Origin: Ctena decussata
Taxonomy: Eukaryota > Mollusca > Bivalvia > Lucinida > Lucinidae
Assembly: GCA_963989385.1 (NCBI GenBank)
Contig: OZ022511.1
Location: 27,832,503-27,896,502 of the forward strand
Reading direction: 5' to 3'
Length of the DNA: 64,000 nt
Below are positions 40,401 to 47,235 of the stretch, piece after piece. Both the position numbers and the translations under genes were made by a program. Each line of letters begins with the position of its first letter. Position 1 is the first letter of the stretch. Below the pieces are notes generated by a model. The model ran no database searches. It saw only the letters and a program-made list of their open reading frames with translations, and was not told the origin of the DNA.

Positions 40401-42137
40401 AAAATTACCATACATGAAAATACTTGAACTTGAAAAGATGGATGGATGACTTGCGATTTTACGTACCTTTCAACAGTATTTCAGTAATATAAGGACGACG
40501 GGAATGTGATAATGAAAGGCTGTGTGCAATGGAACCCTGTTTATGGTAGGAAAGATTCTTGCCTCAAGCGGGGCTCGAACCCGGTCTGCTAGACCTGTAG
40601 GCCAGCACCTAACCCACTGAGCTACCGGGGCTGCTACTTGAATTTGAAAACAGCGTTGAATAGCTTGAACAAAATGTTTTTTTAATAAATTAAATGTAGA
40701 CTTGAACCATAAATGATAATATTTGAATTTGCAAACAAGGTAGATCCAGACGAGGTGGCTCATTATGATCTTCACTGTTTGCCCTCAAGTGTTTGAATTC
40801 TCAATATGATATAGCTTGAACAAAACATTTTTTTTGATTATGCAGACTTTGATTTTCATGTATTTGGGCTTAATGGGTGAAGGCATAAGTTACCAGCAAA
40901 GGTCCACTCCAGACCAGCCTGCCTGTCAGGCCAGTCTGATCAGAGCCATTACTGTTTGCACACAACATGCATGGACCCTAAGGAATCAACAAGTACAAAA
41001 TAAAGGCTCTTGTTAAATTGCATGGACTAAAACAAGGATGAGTTTTCCTTGTATGAAGATACGTTGAGCCAATTTTCATGTATCATGGCTCATGAGGTGA
41101 GCATTGCTTCAGAATCTAATGTGACCCACATTCACGTGTTTGTCTTTCTTTCTCACTGAATAATGGTAAAATGTGAAATTTCTCCAATGAAGAGAATTTA
41201 CCTTTCTAAAGACACGCCTACTTTAAACAGGGATGCATTTCTTCATTATCACAATCTTACTGTGGGACATTCAACCCATGTGATTTTGTTTGTTGGACTA
41301 TGTCACATGCTTTGTTGTTGCATGCAATGGGTCAGTTATACACTATCAGGTGACTTTTGAGTGATGTTCTGGGTGTGGCTATGAAAGATGCATTGAAATG
41401 GAAATACCCTAATGTGCTTAAATATTGGGACACCAAAATACCATTAATTTTCCATTTGGAACAAATGGAAAATTAATGGTTTTAGGTGTCCCAATACATA
41501 AGCATATTAGGGTATTGCTTCAGACCTTCTTGGCATTCTGTATTAAAGTGCAACAATTTTCCTAATTCCCACGTAAAAATTGATGGCAGTGCAAGTGGTG
41601 TACTATGTTTTTAAGGAGAAAAATGACCAAGAGTTTAACCAACAAAAACTTTATGAAACTTCATCAAACATTGTCCTGTTGACTCTTTATACATGTATCA
41701 TACTGAATACTGATGCCTAGATATTTTCCTATCAACTCATTATCAAGAAATACTGATGTTTCTGGAAAAACTGCATGCTTGTTCAAAGCATTGTTATTTT
41801 TAACGATATCTTTAAAAGCTACTGTGACATTATATTTTGGAGCTTTTGCAGAGCACAGCTCATCACATCTTTTCAGCAAAAACTTTTACACACTTGATCT
41901 CTGTCTACTACAGAACAAATCAATGTCTAACTACTTTGCTAAGCTAACAATGCTTTAAACTACTGGGATTAGAACTTAAACTTGTACATAACAAATTAAA
42001 AACATACCCTCTGTTCATCAGCCAGCTTGTTAACAAAGTCTTGTACAAGATTGTTCACCCCATGTTTCTCGTCCAAAGTGAGATCTCTGCCAAGTTCTTC
42101 ACAATATTTCTGCCTCACAAGCTTTTTTGTAAGTAAA
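13272..42137 (-). CDS. HIRIP3: HIRIP3-like histone chaperone gene (nine exons, first exon missing)
   Basis: Nine minus-strand exons join in one frame to about 786 residues plus an unseen first exon. Phases agree at all eight junctions (0,1,1,1,0,0,1,1 leftover bases). HIRIP3 is known as a HIRA-interacting nuclear protein and an H2A/H2B-type histone chaperone with a CHZ motif. Visible support: an N-terminal block (LLTKKLVRQKY...LTLDEK...LVQDFV) like the family's N-terminal helical module; a long Ser/Asp/Glu/Lys-rich disordered middle with many SDSE/SDDEE-type CK2-like sites and KKRK-like basic runs; the conserved block around KIVRACGM...LKDC...MLEEAGMKG; then EPSMKKAE...NIISADSS; and a tail ending GLMGIIDSEGSD, like the vertebrate GIISSDGE end. 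The middle is longer than in vertebrate HIRIP3 (about 550 residues). The exon with ATG should lie above 42137. Introns are dominated by repeats. The family call is from remembered similarity, not a search. Confidence 0.88.
13633..16575 (+). mobile_element. Pearl-type element with about 142-bp tandem core
   Basis: Starts aacaagagggccatggtggcc...cgctcccctga and ends cgggtgagctaaaaa. The core is roughly 19 tandem copies of a unit with tttgacctagtgacctag, gacccgacatgacccag and aaacattctgacaaag. The unit before the right end is followed by a GACGGACG stretch (about 16478-16520). It lies in the last HIRIP3 intron. Minus-strand ORFs here are shadows of the unit. Confidence 0.8.
16576..17779. other. 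Non-coding intronic stretch with foldbacks
   Basis: No gene seen. Contains a foldback at about 16625-16703 (arms agtatatttaaggacaaaag-like) and a hairpin with arms gatcagact at 17013-17051. A C-rich low-complexity tract lies at about 17577-17610. Confidence 0.45.
17780..17994 (-). mobile_element. tRNA-derived SINE copy 3, 5'-truncated
   Basis: The minus-strand SINE lacks the A-box half of its tRNA head; homology stops at gagtca. It is flanked by perfect 12-bp duplications agaaagcagtgt (17768-17779 and 17995-18006), so the truncation happened at insertion. Confidence 0.85.
18171..20123. mobile_element. TIR element CGGTARTTCTTC with GAAATTTTAGA arrays
   Basis: Inverted ends CGGTAGTTCTTCTAAAATTT (from 18171) and its complement with one mismatch, ending at 20123, with TA duplicated on both sides (18169-18170, 20124-20125). 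The motif gaaattttaga or its complement occurs three times within 130 bp of the left end and four times, one of them imperfect, within 120 bp of the right end. The core holds direct and inverted repeats of tgcgcatgtgcgcaagc and gtcggcacaggctgatcagtg. No convincing ORF. The TA duplication suggests the Tc1/mariner-type group (inference). Confidence 0.8.
20189..20430. repeat. MITE with GGGCCC ends, family B copy 2
   Basis: Inverted ends gagcccagtcgttcgaaacc and ctttgaacaactgggccc, with central hairpin gtgagaagcttttgcagtgc. The right edge is about 10 bp from the HIRIP3 donor at 20439. Confidence 0.78.
20440..20529 (-). CDS. HIRIP3: HIRIP3 exon h
   Basis: 90 nt with acceptor ccatttgtattgtag and donor TTCAA|GTAAGT; two-base start, one base left. 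Encodes EPSMKKAENIKLKREAAEL then NIISADS, matching the family's segment after the conserved block (…PSL…LKEQREEAAEV…NIIS…). A MITE with GGGCCC ends lies about 10 bp past the donor. Confidence 0.85.
20641..20865. repeat. Long near-perfect palindromic MITE
   Basis: The arms read ggagccgtattcataaag...ttaagtcgttgctatgctgt and the inverted copy ...acttaagtcgttttatgaatatggcccc. The arms are about 105 bp each with a short loop near 20750 (gaacagtctttgtaagactgttc). Confidence 0.8.
20955..21066. repeat. Short tandem repeat, about 4 copies
   Basis: Motif acaaaaatctagtcag followed by a ttacctttt-like spacer, repeated four times with period about 30-37 bp. Confidence 0.7.
21067..21276. repeat. Family D repeat with hairpin
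   Basis: Contains the gaatatgctcc/tgagcatatcc hairpin and flanking ctctgcct...tttaagagtagacccc and ttgtctccctttgcag motifs shared with 2750-3227, 28190-28700 and 29460-29650. Confidence 0.5.
21453..21535. repeat. Short pogo-like MITE remnant
   Basis: Carries tacagtaaaacctgtcttaagg and the inverted tatttaagacaggtgacctc, similar to the remnant at 39826-39990. Confidence 0.45.
21940..22097 (+). repeat. Short pearl-like element, no tandem core
   Basis: Starts caagacctgtcacagggacaggatagctcgcctga and ends gctcttcctgaacttcgttcaggcgagctaaaaa. Same ends as 23500-23653 and 42148-43512. Confidence 0.6.
22239..23240. mobile_element. Possible TIR element with TCGTGG motifs
   Basis: The left end has gttgtaaatcgtggg and gtaaattcgtgggtg; the right end has the inverted ccacgaatttacaaccc and atccacgattataccacc. 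The interior is AT-rich without a convincing ORF. Termini and target duplication are not resolved. Confidence 0.35.
23500..23653 (+). repeat. Short pearl-like element
   Basis: Starts acaagacctgtcagcaggacaggatagctcgcctgac and ends atagctctacctgtacattcttacagacgagctcaaaaa. Immediately followed by a family D fragment (about 23655-23684) that touches the HIRIP3 exon g donor. Confidence 0.55.
23693..23858 (-). CDS. HIRIP3: HIRIP3 exon g: conserved CHZ-like block
   Basis: 166 nt, phase 0 start, one base left. Acceptor gttctttatcttccacag. Encodes the most conserved part, with KIVRACGM, a central LLKDC and the helix ERLKQMLEEAGMKG, matching the vertebrate HIRIP3 block that precedes the CHZ tail. The donor AAAG|GTTAAA is weak (non-consensus at +3, +4 and +5), and unspliced reading hits TAA at once after MKG. 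A MITE fragment starts about 9 bp into the intron. Confidence 0.85.
25220..25610. repeat. Compound foldback structure
   Basis: Two nested inverted repeats. ttctatttatcatatgaca (about 25250) pairs with tgtcaaatgataaatagaa (about 25439-25457); attgaatttattaaactcg with cgataag (about 25482-25515) pairs with cttatcg...cgagtttaataaattcaat (to about 25572). No coding sequence. Confidence 0.6.
26060..26146 (-). CDS. HIRIP3: HIRIP3 exon f
   Basis: 87 nt, 29 whole codons, phase 0 at both ends. Acceptor gtttttgtttctttcag, donor AAAAAAG|GTACTT. Encodes a lysine-rich linker (SKDKKNKMKGPGSKTLKK) that leads into the conserved C-terminal block. A 160-bp-unit satellite array begins about 60 bp upstream. Confidence 0.8.
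26199..28060 (+). repeat. About 160-bp satellite-type array, 10-11 units
   Basis: Units carry ttgattgatatttatatgaa, agcttgagcggttttcaagt and gggaaataactcaaa; the ttttcaagttatag anchor recurs from about 26479 to 27951 roughly every 160 bp. The last unit runs into a GACAGACGGACAGAC microsatellite (27981-28015) and a tgtctccc...ggggggagaca hairpin; a matching tgtctccccc motif marks the start. Similar in layout to pearl elements but with different ends. Confidence 0.75.
28068..28176. repeat. Palindromic MITE family C copy 1
   Basis: 109-bp palindrome between TA duplications (28066-28067, 28177-28178). Arms ttgggacacct...ttttccatttg. The left outer 15 bp are partly degraded by a TA microsatellite. 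Confidence 0.8.
28190..28700. repeat. Family D repeat, split by SINE
   Basis: Contains cttttgtgacttcctgtttgc, the gaatttgctccagagaagcaaattc hairpin and the distal gagttgcttcccctgaaag block. The SINE at 28377-28638 interrupts it. Confidence 0.6.
28377..28638 (-). mobile_element. tRNA-derived SINE copy 4, full length
   Basis: Full minus-strand SINE with tRNA head, A box tagcgcaatcag, B box ggttcgatacc and a CAACCAACC-like tail. Perfect 12-bp duplications ttgagtataggg at 28365-28376 and 28639-28650. Confidence 0.88.
28746..28851. repeat. Palindromic MITE family C copy 2
   Basis: 106-bp palindrome with TA at both sides (28744-28745, 28852-28853); arms run ccctt(a)agtgc...gtattgggacacc. Confidence 0.8.
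29460..29650. repeat. Family D repeat with hairpin
   Basis: Contains aagacttcctgtttgcttc, the gaatttgctcatagtggagcaaattc hairpin and caaagttgtttcccctaaaag, in the order of the other family D copies. It ends about 120 bp before the HIRIP3 exon e donor. Confidence 0.5.
29776..31064 (-). CDS. HIRIP3: HIRIP3 exon e: large disordered Ser/Asp/Lys-rich exon
   Basis: 1289 nt with acceptor tttttttctgtttag and donor CCAAAG|GTAGGT; two-base start, phase 0 end. Open for 429 codons with no stop. The sequence is disordered, with alternating acidic serine clusters (SDSEDE, SSDSDDEE, SDSSSDSEMSEDD) and basic clusters (KRRKHK, SRKKR, KLGKRK). Acidic clusters of this kind are typical of histone chaperones and of CK2 substrates; basic clusters could be nuclear localisation signals (inference). 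The long plus-strand open frame over 29816-30565 is its antisense shadow. Confidence 0.9.
31190..31310. repeat. Hairpin repeat GAGCATGGCATAC
   Basis: Perfect hairpin ataattcaagaggagcatgg...ccatgctcctcttgaattat at 31222-31283 with flanks like those near 10090-10180 and 36840-37050. Just upstream of HIRIP3 exon e. Confidence 0.65.
31902..32075 (-). CDS. HIRIP3: HIRIP3 exon d: acidic segment
   Basis: 174 nt with acceptor cctctttttttcaaacag and donor TTTA|GTAAGA; two-base start, one base left. It encodes an acidic run (SEESSEDSSSDDQDSEG) followed by a basic, likely helical segment (KEVRKGLEQLKVARDKK). A foldback MITE (32093-32185) begins just beyond the polypyrimidine tract. Confidence 0.8.
32093..32185. 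repeat. Foldback MITE beside HIRIP3 exon d
   Basis: Near-perfect hairpin with arms cttacactcctggtcatt...tgaaatttatgaaac and the complement; loop aagccttcggcat. It starts about 18 bp upstream of the exon d acceptor (minus strand). Confidence 0.8.
33172..34490. mobile_element. Pogo-like TIR element with TTCGAA motifs
   Basis: Inverted ends CAGTCAAACT (33172-33181; complement at 34481-34490) with TA duplicated outside (33170-33171, 34491-34492). The outer 200 bp of the left end holds several ttcgaa-containing motifs; the right end has cttcgaaatccggatagctc. CAGT ends plus TA duplication fit the pogo/Tigger branch of Tc1/mariner (inference). No transposase ORF, so non-autonomous. A related fragment lies at 45413-45600. 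Confidence 0.7.
34990..36394 (+). mobile_element. Pearl-type element with two different tandem cores
   Basis: First core: about five copies of a ~144-bp unit (anchor gccacagtgaccttgacc at about 35059, 35203, 35350, 35485, 35629). Second core: nearly three ~175-bp units (anchor tgatgac...ccctatggg). Then gacggacgacgg and the end tatgtgagcttaaaa preceded by a ctcacctctgagccttcggc hairpin. The left end is unclear, near 34990. Confidence 0.65.
36395..37830. other. Non-coding intronic repeats
   Basis: No exon seen. 36395-36597 is bounded by ttgggacact and inverted tgtcccaatattta around a palindrome of ctctgatcagactgcagtct (about 36528-36550). 36840-37050 resembles the GAGCATGGCATAC family. 37335-37415 holds a family D hairpin (gaatttgcttccactgggagcaaattc). 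Confidence 0.45.
37830..38033 (-). CDS. HIRIP3: HIRIP3 exon c: basic SPxK-rich segment
   Basis: 204 nt with acceptor ttatttctacag and donor TTTAG|GTAATT; it starts with two bases and leaves one. It encodes a basic stretch with repeated SP(Q/R)KK-type motifs (PGKKKISPQKKVSPRKKRII), which could contact DNA or be phosphorylated by proline-directed kinases (inference). A 230-bp-class MITE starts about 27 bp upstream of the acceptor. Confidence 0.82.
38061..38227. repeat. Palindromic MITE, family A copy 6, internally deleted
   Basis: Starts tgagctgtgacacaac and ends ttggttttgtcatgttgcggctc; the centre is shorter than in full copies. Its left edge is about 27 bp from the HIRIP3 exon c acceptor. 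Confidence 0.7.
38291..38668. repeat. 39-bp minisatellite, about 10 units
   Basis: Unit with tttctgacttcccatttgc then ttccctgggtcactaaaccc; units start about every 39 bp from 38291, with one internally shortened 24-bp unit near 38410-38434. Because 39 is divisible by three, both strands stay open and give false repeat-protein ORFs. Confidence 0.9.
38781..39030 (-). mobile_element. tRNA-derived SINE copy 5, 5'-truncated
   Basis: Minus-strand SINE with B box and most of the head; ends at tgactgcgct, so the first few head bases are missing. Flanked by cctaagg (38774-38780 and 39031-39037). Confidence 0.8.
39310..39560. repeat. Dispersed repeat matching 8025-8195
   Basis: Shares tttgagacagtatttca, a gagagagggagga-like stretch and cacctactgcaagca with the complement of 8025-8195. 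Probably an old SINE-like family; no tRNA head recognised. Confidence 0.4.
39826..39990. repeat. Pogo-like MITE remnant with internal repeat
   Basis: Ends ttaagacaggtttgactgta. Internally the block cacctgtcttaagcagccacttttgc occurs twice (about 39848 and 39925). Similar ends to 21453-21535 and 33172. Confidence 0.5.
40292..40373 (-). CDS. HIRIP3: HIRIP3 exon b
   Basis: 82 nt with acceptor gatgtttatttctag and donor TCAG|GTACAG. The reading starts in phase 0 (SSPDKLEVSPGNKENSAENV...) and leaves one base, which joins exactly to the two-base start of the exon at 38033. Short low-complexity Ser/Pro/Lys-rich linker with no domain. Not visible as a long ORF; found by splice sites and phase. Confidence 0.8.
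40558..40634 (-). repeat. tRNA-like SINE head
   Basis: Minus strand gives A box tagctcagtggg and B box ggttcgagccc with correct spacing, but the sequence after the T arm (cgcttgag) does not pair with the 5' gccccgg. So not a functional tRNA; best read as the head of another SINE family. Confidence 0.55.
41407..41512. repeat. Palindromic MITE family C copy 3
   Basis: 106-bp near-perfect palindrome, TA duplicated at 41405-41406 and 41513-41514; arms ccctaatgtgcttaaatatt then gggacacc. Confidence 0.85.
42008..42137 (-). CDS. HIRIP3: HIRIP3 exon a: N-terminal helical module
   Basis: 130 nt. The acceptor is ttatcatttcag before 42137 and the donor AGG|GTATGT after 42008. The exon starts with one base completing a codon, then 43 codons (LLTKKLVRQKYCEELGRDL...), ending in phase 0. 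In vertebrate HIRIP3 the matching block follows a short first exon, so the start codon is expected upstream. A pearl element begins about 10 bp upstream of the acceptor, so part of the 3' splice signal of this intron may be repeat-derived. Confidence 0.85.
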
Positions 42138-42147
42138 CTGAAATGAT

Positions 42148-43512
42148 AACAAGAGCTGTCGCCAGACAGCATAGCTCGCCTGAATTGGTGCTTACCCATC
42201 ACACAGCCGCTATGGTGGTGTGGACTGCTAAGCATAAAACTTCATGCAAGCATGTCCATAATGAAACACATTTATAAACAAAAGCTATCTCAGAAATAAG
42301 TCTTACCGTAAAATAAATTTAAAATAAAACTTAAAAAAAAAAAAATTAAATGAAATGTCAAAGCCCATGAGCTTGAGGTAAAAAAAAAACTGACAGGTAG
42401 GGGGGAGGGGGTGGTGGTGGTGGTGGTGGTGGGGGGGGGGGGCTATGTGGACTGCTATGCATAAAACTTCATGCAAGCATGTCCATAATGAAAACATATT
42501 TATAAACAAAAGCTTTCTCAGAAATAAGTCTTAAAAAAAAAAATAAAAATAAAAAAATGAAATGAAATTTCAAAGTCCATGAGCTTGAGGTAAAAAAAAC
42601 TGACGGGTAGGGGGGAGGGGGGGGGGGGGCTAAGATGTATCAAAACTCTGAACCATTATCTAACATCAGTCCAAGTATTAGTATCAACTTAGTCCATCAT
42701 TGTGGCACTATGAAATTATGTCTTCATAAATATGAAACTTTAACCAAAATCTTTAAGACAAAATTCTAAGTCGATGACCTTGACTTCAAGGTCATCCAGT
42801 GGGGTAAGTATAAGGTGTTTTGTAAAAACTCAAAAAGGAGTCTAACATCAGTTCAAGTATAAACTAAATCTCTGCAAAGCCTTATGAATCAGTATGCAAT
42901 TACAAAACTTTAAAAAAGACAAAAATTTCCTAAGTCCCTGACCTTGACATCAAGATCACTCAGCGGGGTTGGGGTAGTACTCAGTAGATCTAACTACAGT
43001 GCAAATATAAAAAGAATTCATCTATGGGTTCAGGAGATATGTGTCATTTAAAAAACTTTAACCAAAACATCCAATCAATAAAAAGACAATTTTCTAAGTC
43101 CATGACCTTGACATCAAGGTCACAGAGGGGGGTAGGGGTAAAAACTTTAGACCAATATCTAACATTAGTGCAAGTATCAAAGGAATCCATCCATGGGTTA
43201 AGGAGATATTGGGCTTTATAAAACTTTAACCAAAACATCCAGTCCAAAAAAACTACCAATTTTCTAAGTCCATGACCTTGACATCAAGGTCACGGAGTGG
43301 GGTGGGGGTGGTACCCTGTTAAACCTTAGACCAATATCTAACTACAGTGCAAGTATCAAAAGAATCCATCCATGGGTTAAGGAGATATAGGTCTTTAAAA
43401 AACTTTAACCAAAACATCCAATCCGAACGCCGACGCGGACGCTGACGCGGACGCGGACGCCGTGGTGACAACAATAGCTCTTCCTGAACTTTCGTTCAGG
43501 CGAGCTAAAAAT
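42148..43512 (+). mobile_element. Pearl-type element, two core repeats
   Basis: Starts aacaagagctgtcgccagac and ends cttcctgaactttcgttcag then gcgagctaaaaa. The left half is a direct duplication of about 250 bp (gctatg(t)ggactgct...cttcatgcaagcatgtccat at about 42218 and 42445), each with G-rich tracts. The right half has about four units with aagtccatgaccttgacatc. GACGCGGACGC stretch at about 43427-43462. Confidence 0.72.
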
Positions 43513-43863
43513 GTGTGTGTGAAAAACAGAATTAACAATAAGTACACAGTTGTTCAAAGTAGCACTAGCTTAATAAAGTTGTCAGTCAAGGATTCCGTAA
43601 GTCTTCATACAAAAGCTCCATATATTTAAAAAAAAAAAAAAAAAAAAACCTGAGTATGTGTGTACAATGTTAATCATACTTAATGTCTGAAAATGTAAAT
43701 TCTGGTTAACTAAAGATGATGCGGTTATGTTTCGAGTATCGAACATGAAATGGGTCCCCAAATAAGTTTGCCCATTTGATTCAACAAAGAAAGACTTTGG
43801 TAGTAATATGGGAACTCGGAGTTCTACATGCTCACTCACATTTTGTTCTTGGAGGTCCAAGGT

Positions 43864-45355
43864 CACAGAAACTAAACTTTTAATTTACAAGTCTTTCATA
43901 AGATCTAACTTTAGTTACTGTCCACTAGTCTGGCATTTCTGCTCAAAAGCTAGCTCCAACAAACTGGAGAAACTACAGTATAGAGCACTCAGACTGGTGT
44001 ACAGTGACTATACAGGCTCTTATGAGGACTTACTTAATAGGGCCAACATGTCAACCTTGCAACTGGGAAGAATTAGAAATATAGCTGTGGAAGTTTTTAA
44101 AATACTAAACGGTCTTTCTCCAAGCTATATATGTGACCTGGTTAATTTTAAAAATTCTGATTACTCTTACAGATATCAAAACCTGGTGGATCTGCCAAGA
44201 GTGAACTCGACCACTTACGGTAAGAGGTCATTTCATTTTGAGACTGCCCACGTCTGCAGGAATAGTCTCCCAAATGAGATGAGGATCACCACTGACTTCA
44301 AGGAGTTTAGAAGACTGGTTCGGACGTGGGGAGGACCCTCATGTAAGTGCTCCTTCTGCAGATTTAACCTTTAATTATTTCATTTGCTTAGCTTAATTTA
44401 GTTTTGCTTTCAGTTGCTTTTTCTTATATTGTTTTCTTACTCGTATGTGCTTTTGTTGCTTTTAGTTTGTTTACTCTGTTGTGACTTGCTGTCACCGCTT
44501 TTAGTTCTGCTGCTGTTGCTGTTTTGTTTCATTCTATTTGTAATGAAATGAAGCATTTTTAATTTCACTATATGCTTGCAGATTTGTTTGTATAATCAGC
44601 TGGGCCAAAGCAGTTTACCTTTCTGACTTTCGTTTCCCTAGGAACACATGCTCTACAGAGCATGTTTGTCCTCAGGGAATATTTTTCGACTTTCGGACTA
44701 AGGTACACTGCAGGTGGAGCTGATGAAGATAATTATCTTCCCTGGCCGAATATATTTTTTCTTTTTTCTACTTTCTTTATATATTTTTTACCTTTGTCTC
44801 TTGCAATTTTTTACTTTGATATTTTTATATGGAAATCTTATTTGAGCGATATTTATGGGGCAGCATGCATGCGGCAATTGAGCATGATGCATGCGACCTG
44901 TCTTATGTATCTTATTTTAGCTTAGATGCTGCATTTTTTATTTTCGGTGTGATATATATTTTAATGTGTATGCATTCAGCGATTGAGCATGATGCATGTA
45001 CTGTGCTGTATTTACTTAATTATACATATATTTTCTTACGACTTTTGTAGGTTCATCTTACATGTATTTCAGTTTTCCCTTGTTTTATTTCAGCATGCTT
45101 TACTGTTTTATTATCTTAGTCTGTGCATGTGATTTGATTTCTGTGTGCAGTGATAATTTCATAAGTTCAACTTAAAAACATATTAGATTTGATGTATATA
45201 TCTGTGATAACCCTTGTTCTTACTGTGATGCATTGTTACTTTTATTGTGTATAGTTTTTCTCTTGGTTTTGTCGGCAAAATAGCCTTAATGGCTAATGTT
45301 GTAAAGCTAAAAACCGACGTTAAATAAAGTTTCTTGTATCTCGTATCTAGATACC
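43864..45355 (+). pseudogene. 5'-truncated LINE, C-terminal ORF2 and 3' UTR
   Basis: Open frame to 44374 reads KLLIYKSFIRSNFSYCPLVW, then LEKLQYRALR...SYEDLL and LPNEMR...EFRRLVRTW, the region following the reverse transcriptase in Jockey/CR1-like LINEs. Truncated at the 5' side (near 43864). A long AT-rich 3' UTR ends with a cttgtatctcgtatctag-type simple tail. The first 18 codons of the long ORF (from 43808) belong to flanking DNA. Confidence 0.8.
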
Positions 45356-45412
45356 AAAAGCTGTATACTCACAGCCTACACACCAAATAACATATTGACT
45401 AATATTTCCATT

Positions 45413-45610
45413 TTCAAACAGTCCCTATCTAATCTATCTTGCTAAAATAATCTGACTATCCATTTTCTCTGAATTGAAAACAATTTTCAATCGTGAAAAA
45501 AGGTGTTTTATTGCAAATGACTAGGTAAGAGTAATGACAACCTATTGGACTTTTTCCAAACTTAATTGACCTTTCTGCCCCAGTCCAACCGGAAACTTCG
45601 AATTTCTAGA
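45413..45610. repeat. Fragment related to the 33172-34490 element
   Basis: ctgactatccattttctctg and aaaacaattttcaatc, then tgacctttctgcccc, match in inverted orientation 33890-34045 of the pogo-like element. No ends present. Confidence 0.6.
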
Positions 45611-46384
45611 TTTTATAAGCAACAGACAGAAATTCTGTAGAGCTTTTCTTGCAACTAATTAAGACTATTTACATATCAGCTGAGCTGTGGGTATGTGACT
45701 TGCTCAATGAGCAAGGGGCCTGGTGGGATTCCAACTTTATACCCTTCAGCAATCTTTAAGTTGGGTTCACTACCAACTGAGCCTGTATTGGCGAATTCTG
45801 GTTCACTACATTGATAGCAGCATGTTTGATGAGCTCACTGGGGAAAGATTTCCGCTCTGAAAGAGAGGGCGCTGAATTTGTAACCCGTGGTTTGGTGTAT
45901 TTAATGCAGCTGTAATGTGTTTTCGCGACTCAAAATGAACCTAATTTTCTATGACAATGACGCATCCCAACATTAAAGTCTAGTGGCAGCTGGTTAATTT
46001 ACGTTAGGTCTGCTGTTTCCAATAGCTTGTTGACAAAAATCTCCATCTTTTCATTCAAAATTAGTACTTTCTTCCTCGACCGGTCTTCGTTTCGTTTTCG
46101 CAGTTTTTTACCCGGAACCGGAAGTCAGACCAAACCGGAACTAAAACTCGTGGCTGTCTTCTTGTTGATAGTATTCTCCCTCTTTCTTTTCAGAGGCACC
46201 ACAAGTCTTGTGTTGAGATTGAATGGAGCCGTGTGCGTAAACGAGTCGAAGATTGCTTTTATTCAGTGCCGAGAAAATCGAGCAAAATCTGCATAGGTAT
46301 CTGACGACAATCGGGGACTTTAATCATTCGCATCATATTTCTTAATCACCCCCTTCATCATTATTGACATTTCATGTGTAAATC

Positions 46385-47165
46385 ATGGGCCCAAAGAAAA
46401 CAGGACCTGGTGGCGCAAGCGGGGGTCAGACCTCGCCAGCATCCAAGACCTTTGACTTTGAAATTTTTCAAAACCAGTTGTGGGAACTTTGTAATGAAAA
46501 TGATGGTGTTTCAAGCATGCAGGCTTTACTTAGTGGCACAAAAAAACTGAGACTGAGCTCTGAAGACCGCACGTGCATGATCGCCCCATTCATGGTCTCT
46601 GCTAAATCACTCACTGATAGCCTTGGAGAAATCAAACAGAATATAGACAAAAATAAAAAGAATCTTAGATGAAAGGTGGGAGCAGTATACCAGGAGAGAA
46701 ATCTTCGATTGTTCAATTTTCCCACATGCAATGATAATGAGCTGAGAGCAAAGTTCATAGACTTGGCCCGCACTTTGGATGTAGAAATCAAGGATCATGA
46801 CATTAAGATAATACACCATTTGCCATCCAGGACGCCCGATAAGCATGTGATTGTTCGCTTGAATAACAGACATTTGAGAAATTCAATCCTGTATGCTAAG
46901 AAAAACCCTTTGAATTCAGCTGACTGCCCCTTTAAAGGGGTATACATTCAAGAAGACTTGACCATGCAGAGATCCAAAATGTTTTGTTATCTAAAAGGAA
47001 TTGATTACGTTGAGCGAGTTAAAACGTGTGAGGGGAAATTCATGTCACCTTAAAAGAAGACAAAGGGTCGGGGAAAAGGGTCACTATCGATAATCCTGAT
47101 GACTTGTTCAAAATTGGTGTCGACATCGCTGCTACGGATTTGGTCCAGTTTGGTTTTCAAGAAAG
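46385..47165 (+). pseudogene. LINE ORF1 remnant
   Basis: Starts MGPKKTGPGGASGG and is open for 95 codons to a TGA at 46670. It continues in another frame (46676-47053) with an RNA-binding-like region (NLRLFNFP...HLPSRTPDKHVIVRL) resembling L1-type ORF1 RRM domains. At least two frame breaks. Confidence 0.65.
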
Positions 47166-47235
47166 TTAGGATGGACATGAAAGCAAACTTACTTTTCCTT
47201 CCAGTGGCATTCCCACTTTAATTCTAAATCAGTTC

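Noticed and set aside
40558..40634. tRNA gene on the minus strand
   Set aside because: A and B boxes are present but the acceptor stem cannot pair and the anticodon arm is poor; treated as a SINE head.
44662..45050. Hydrophobic ORFs that resemble membrane proteins
   Set aside because: They lie in the T-rich 3' UTR of the truncated LINE; phenylalanine/leucine richness reflects base composition.
45690..45790. Second tRNA-like sequence (minus strand: ctcagttggtag, then gttggaatccc)
   Set aside because: Box spacing is poor and the B box is degenerate; too weak to call a gene or a SINE.
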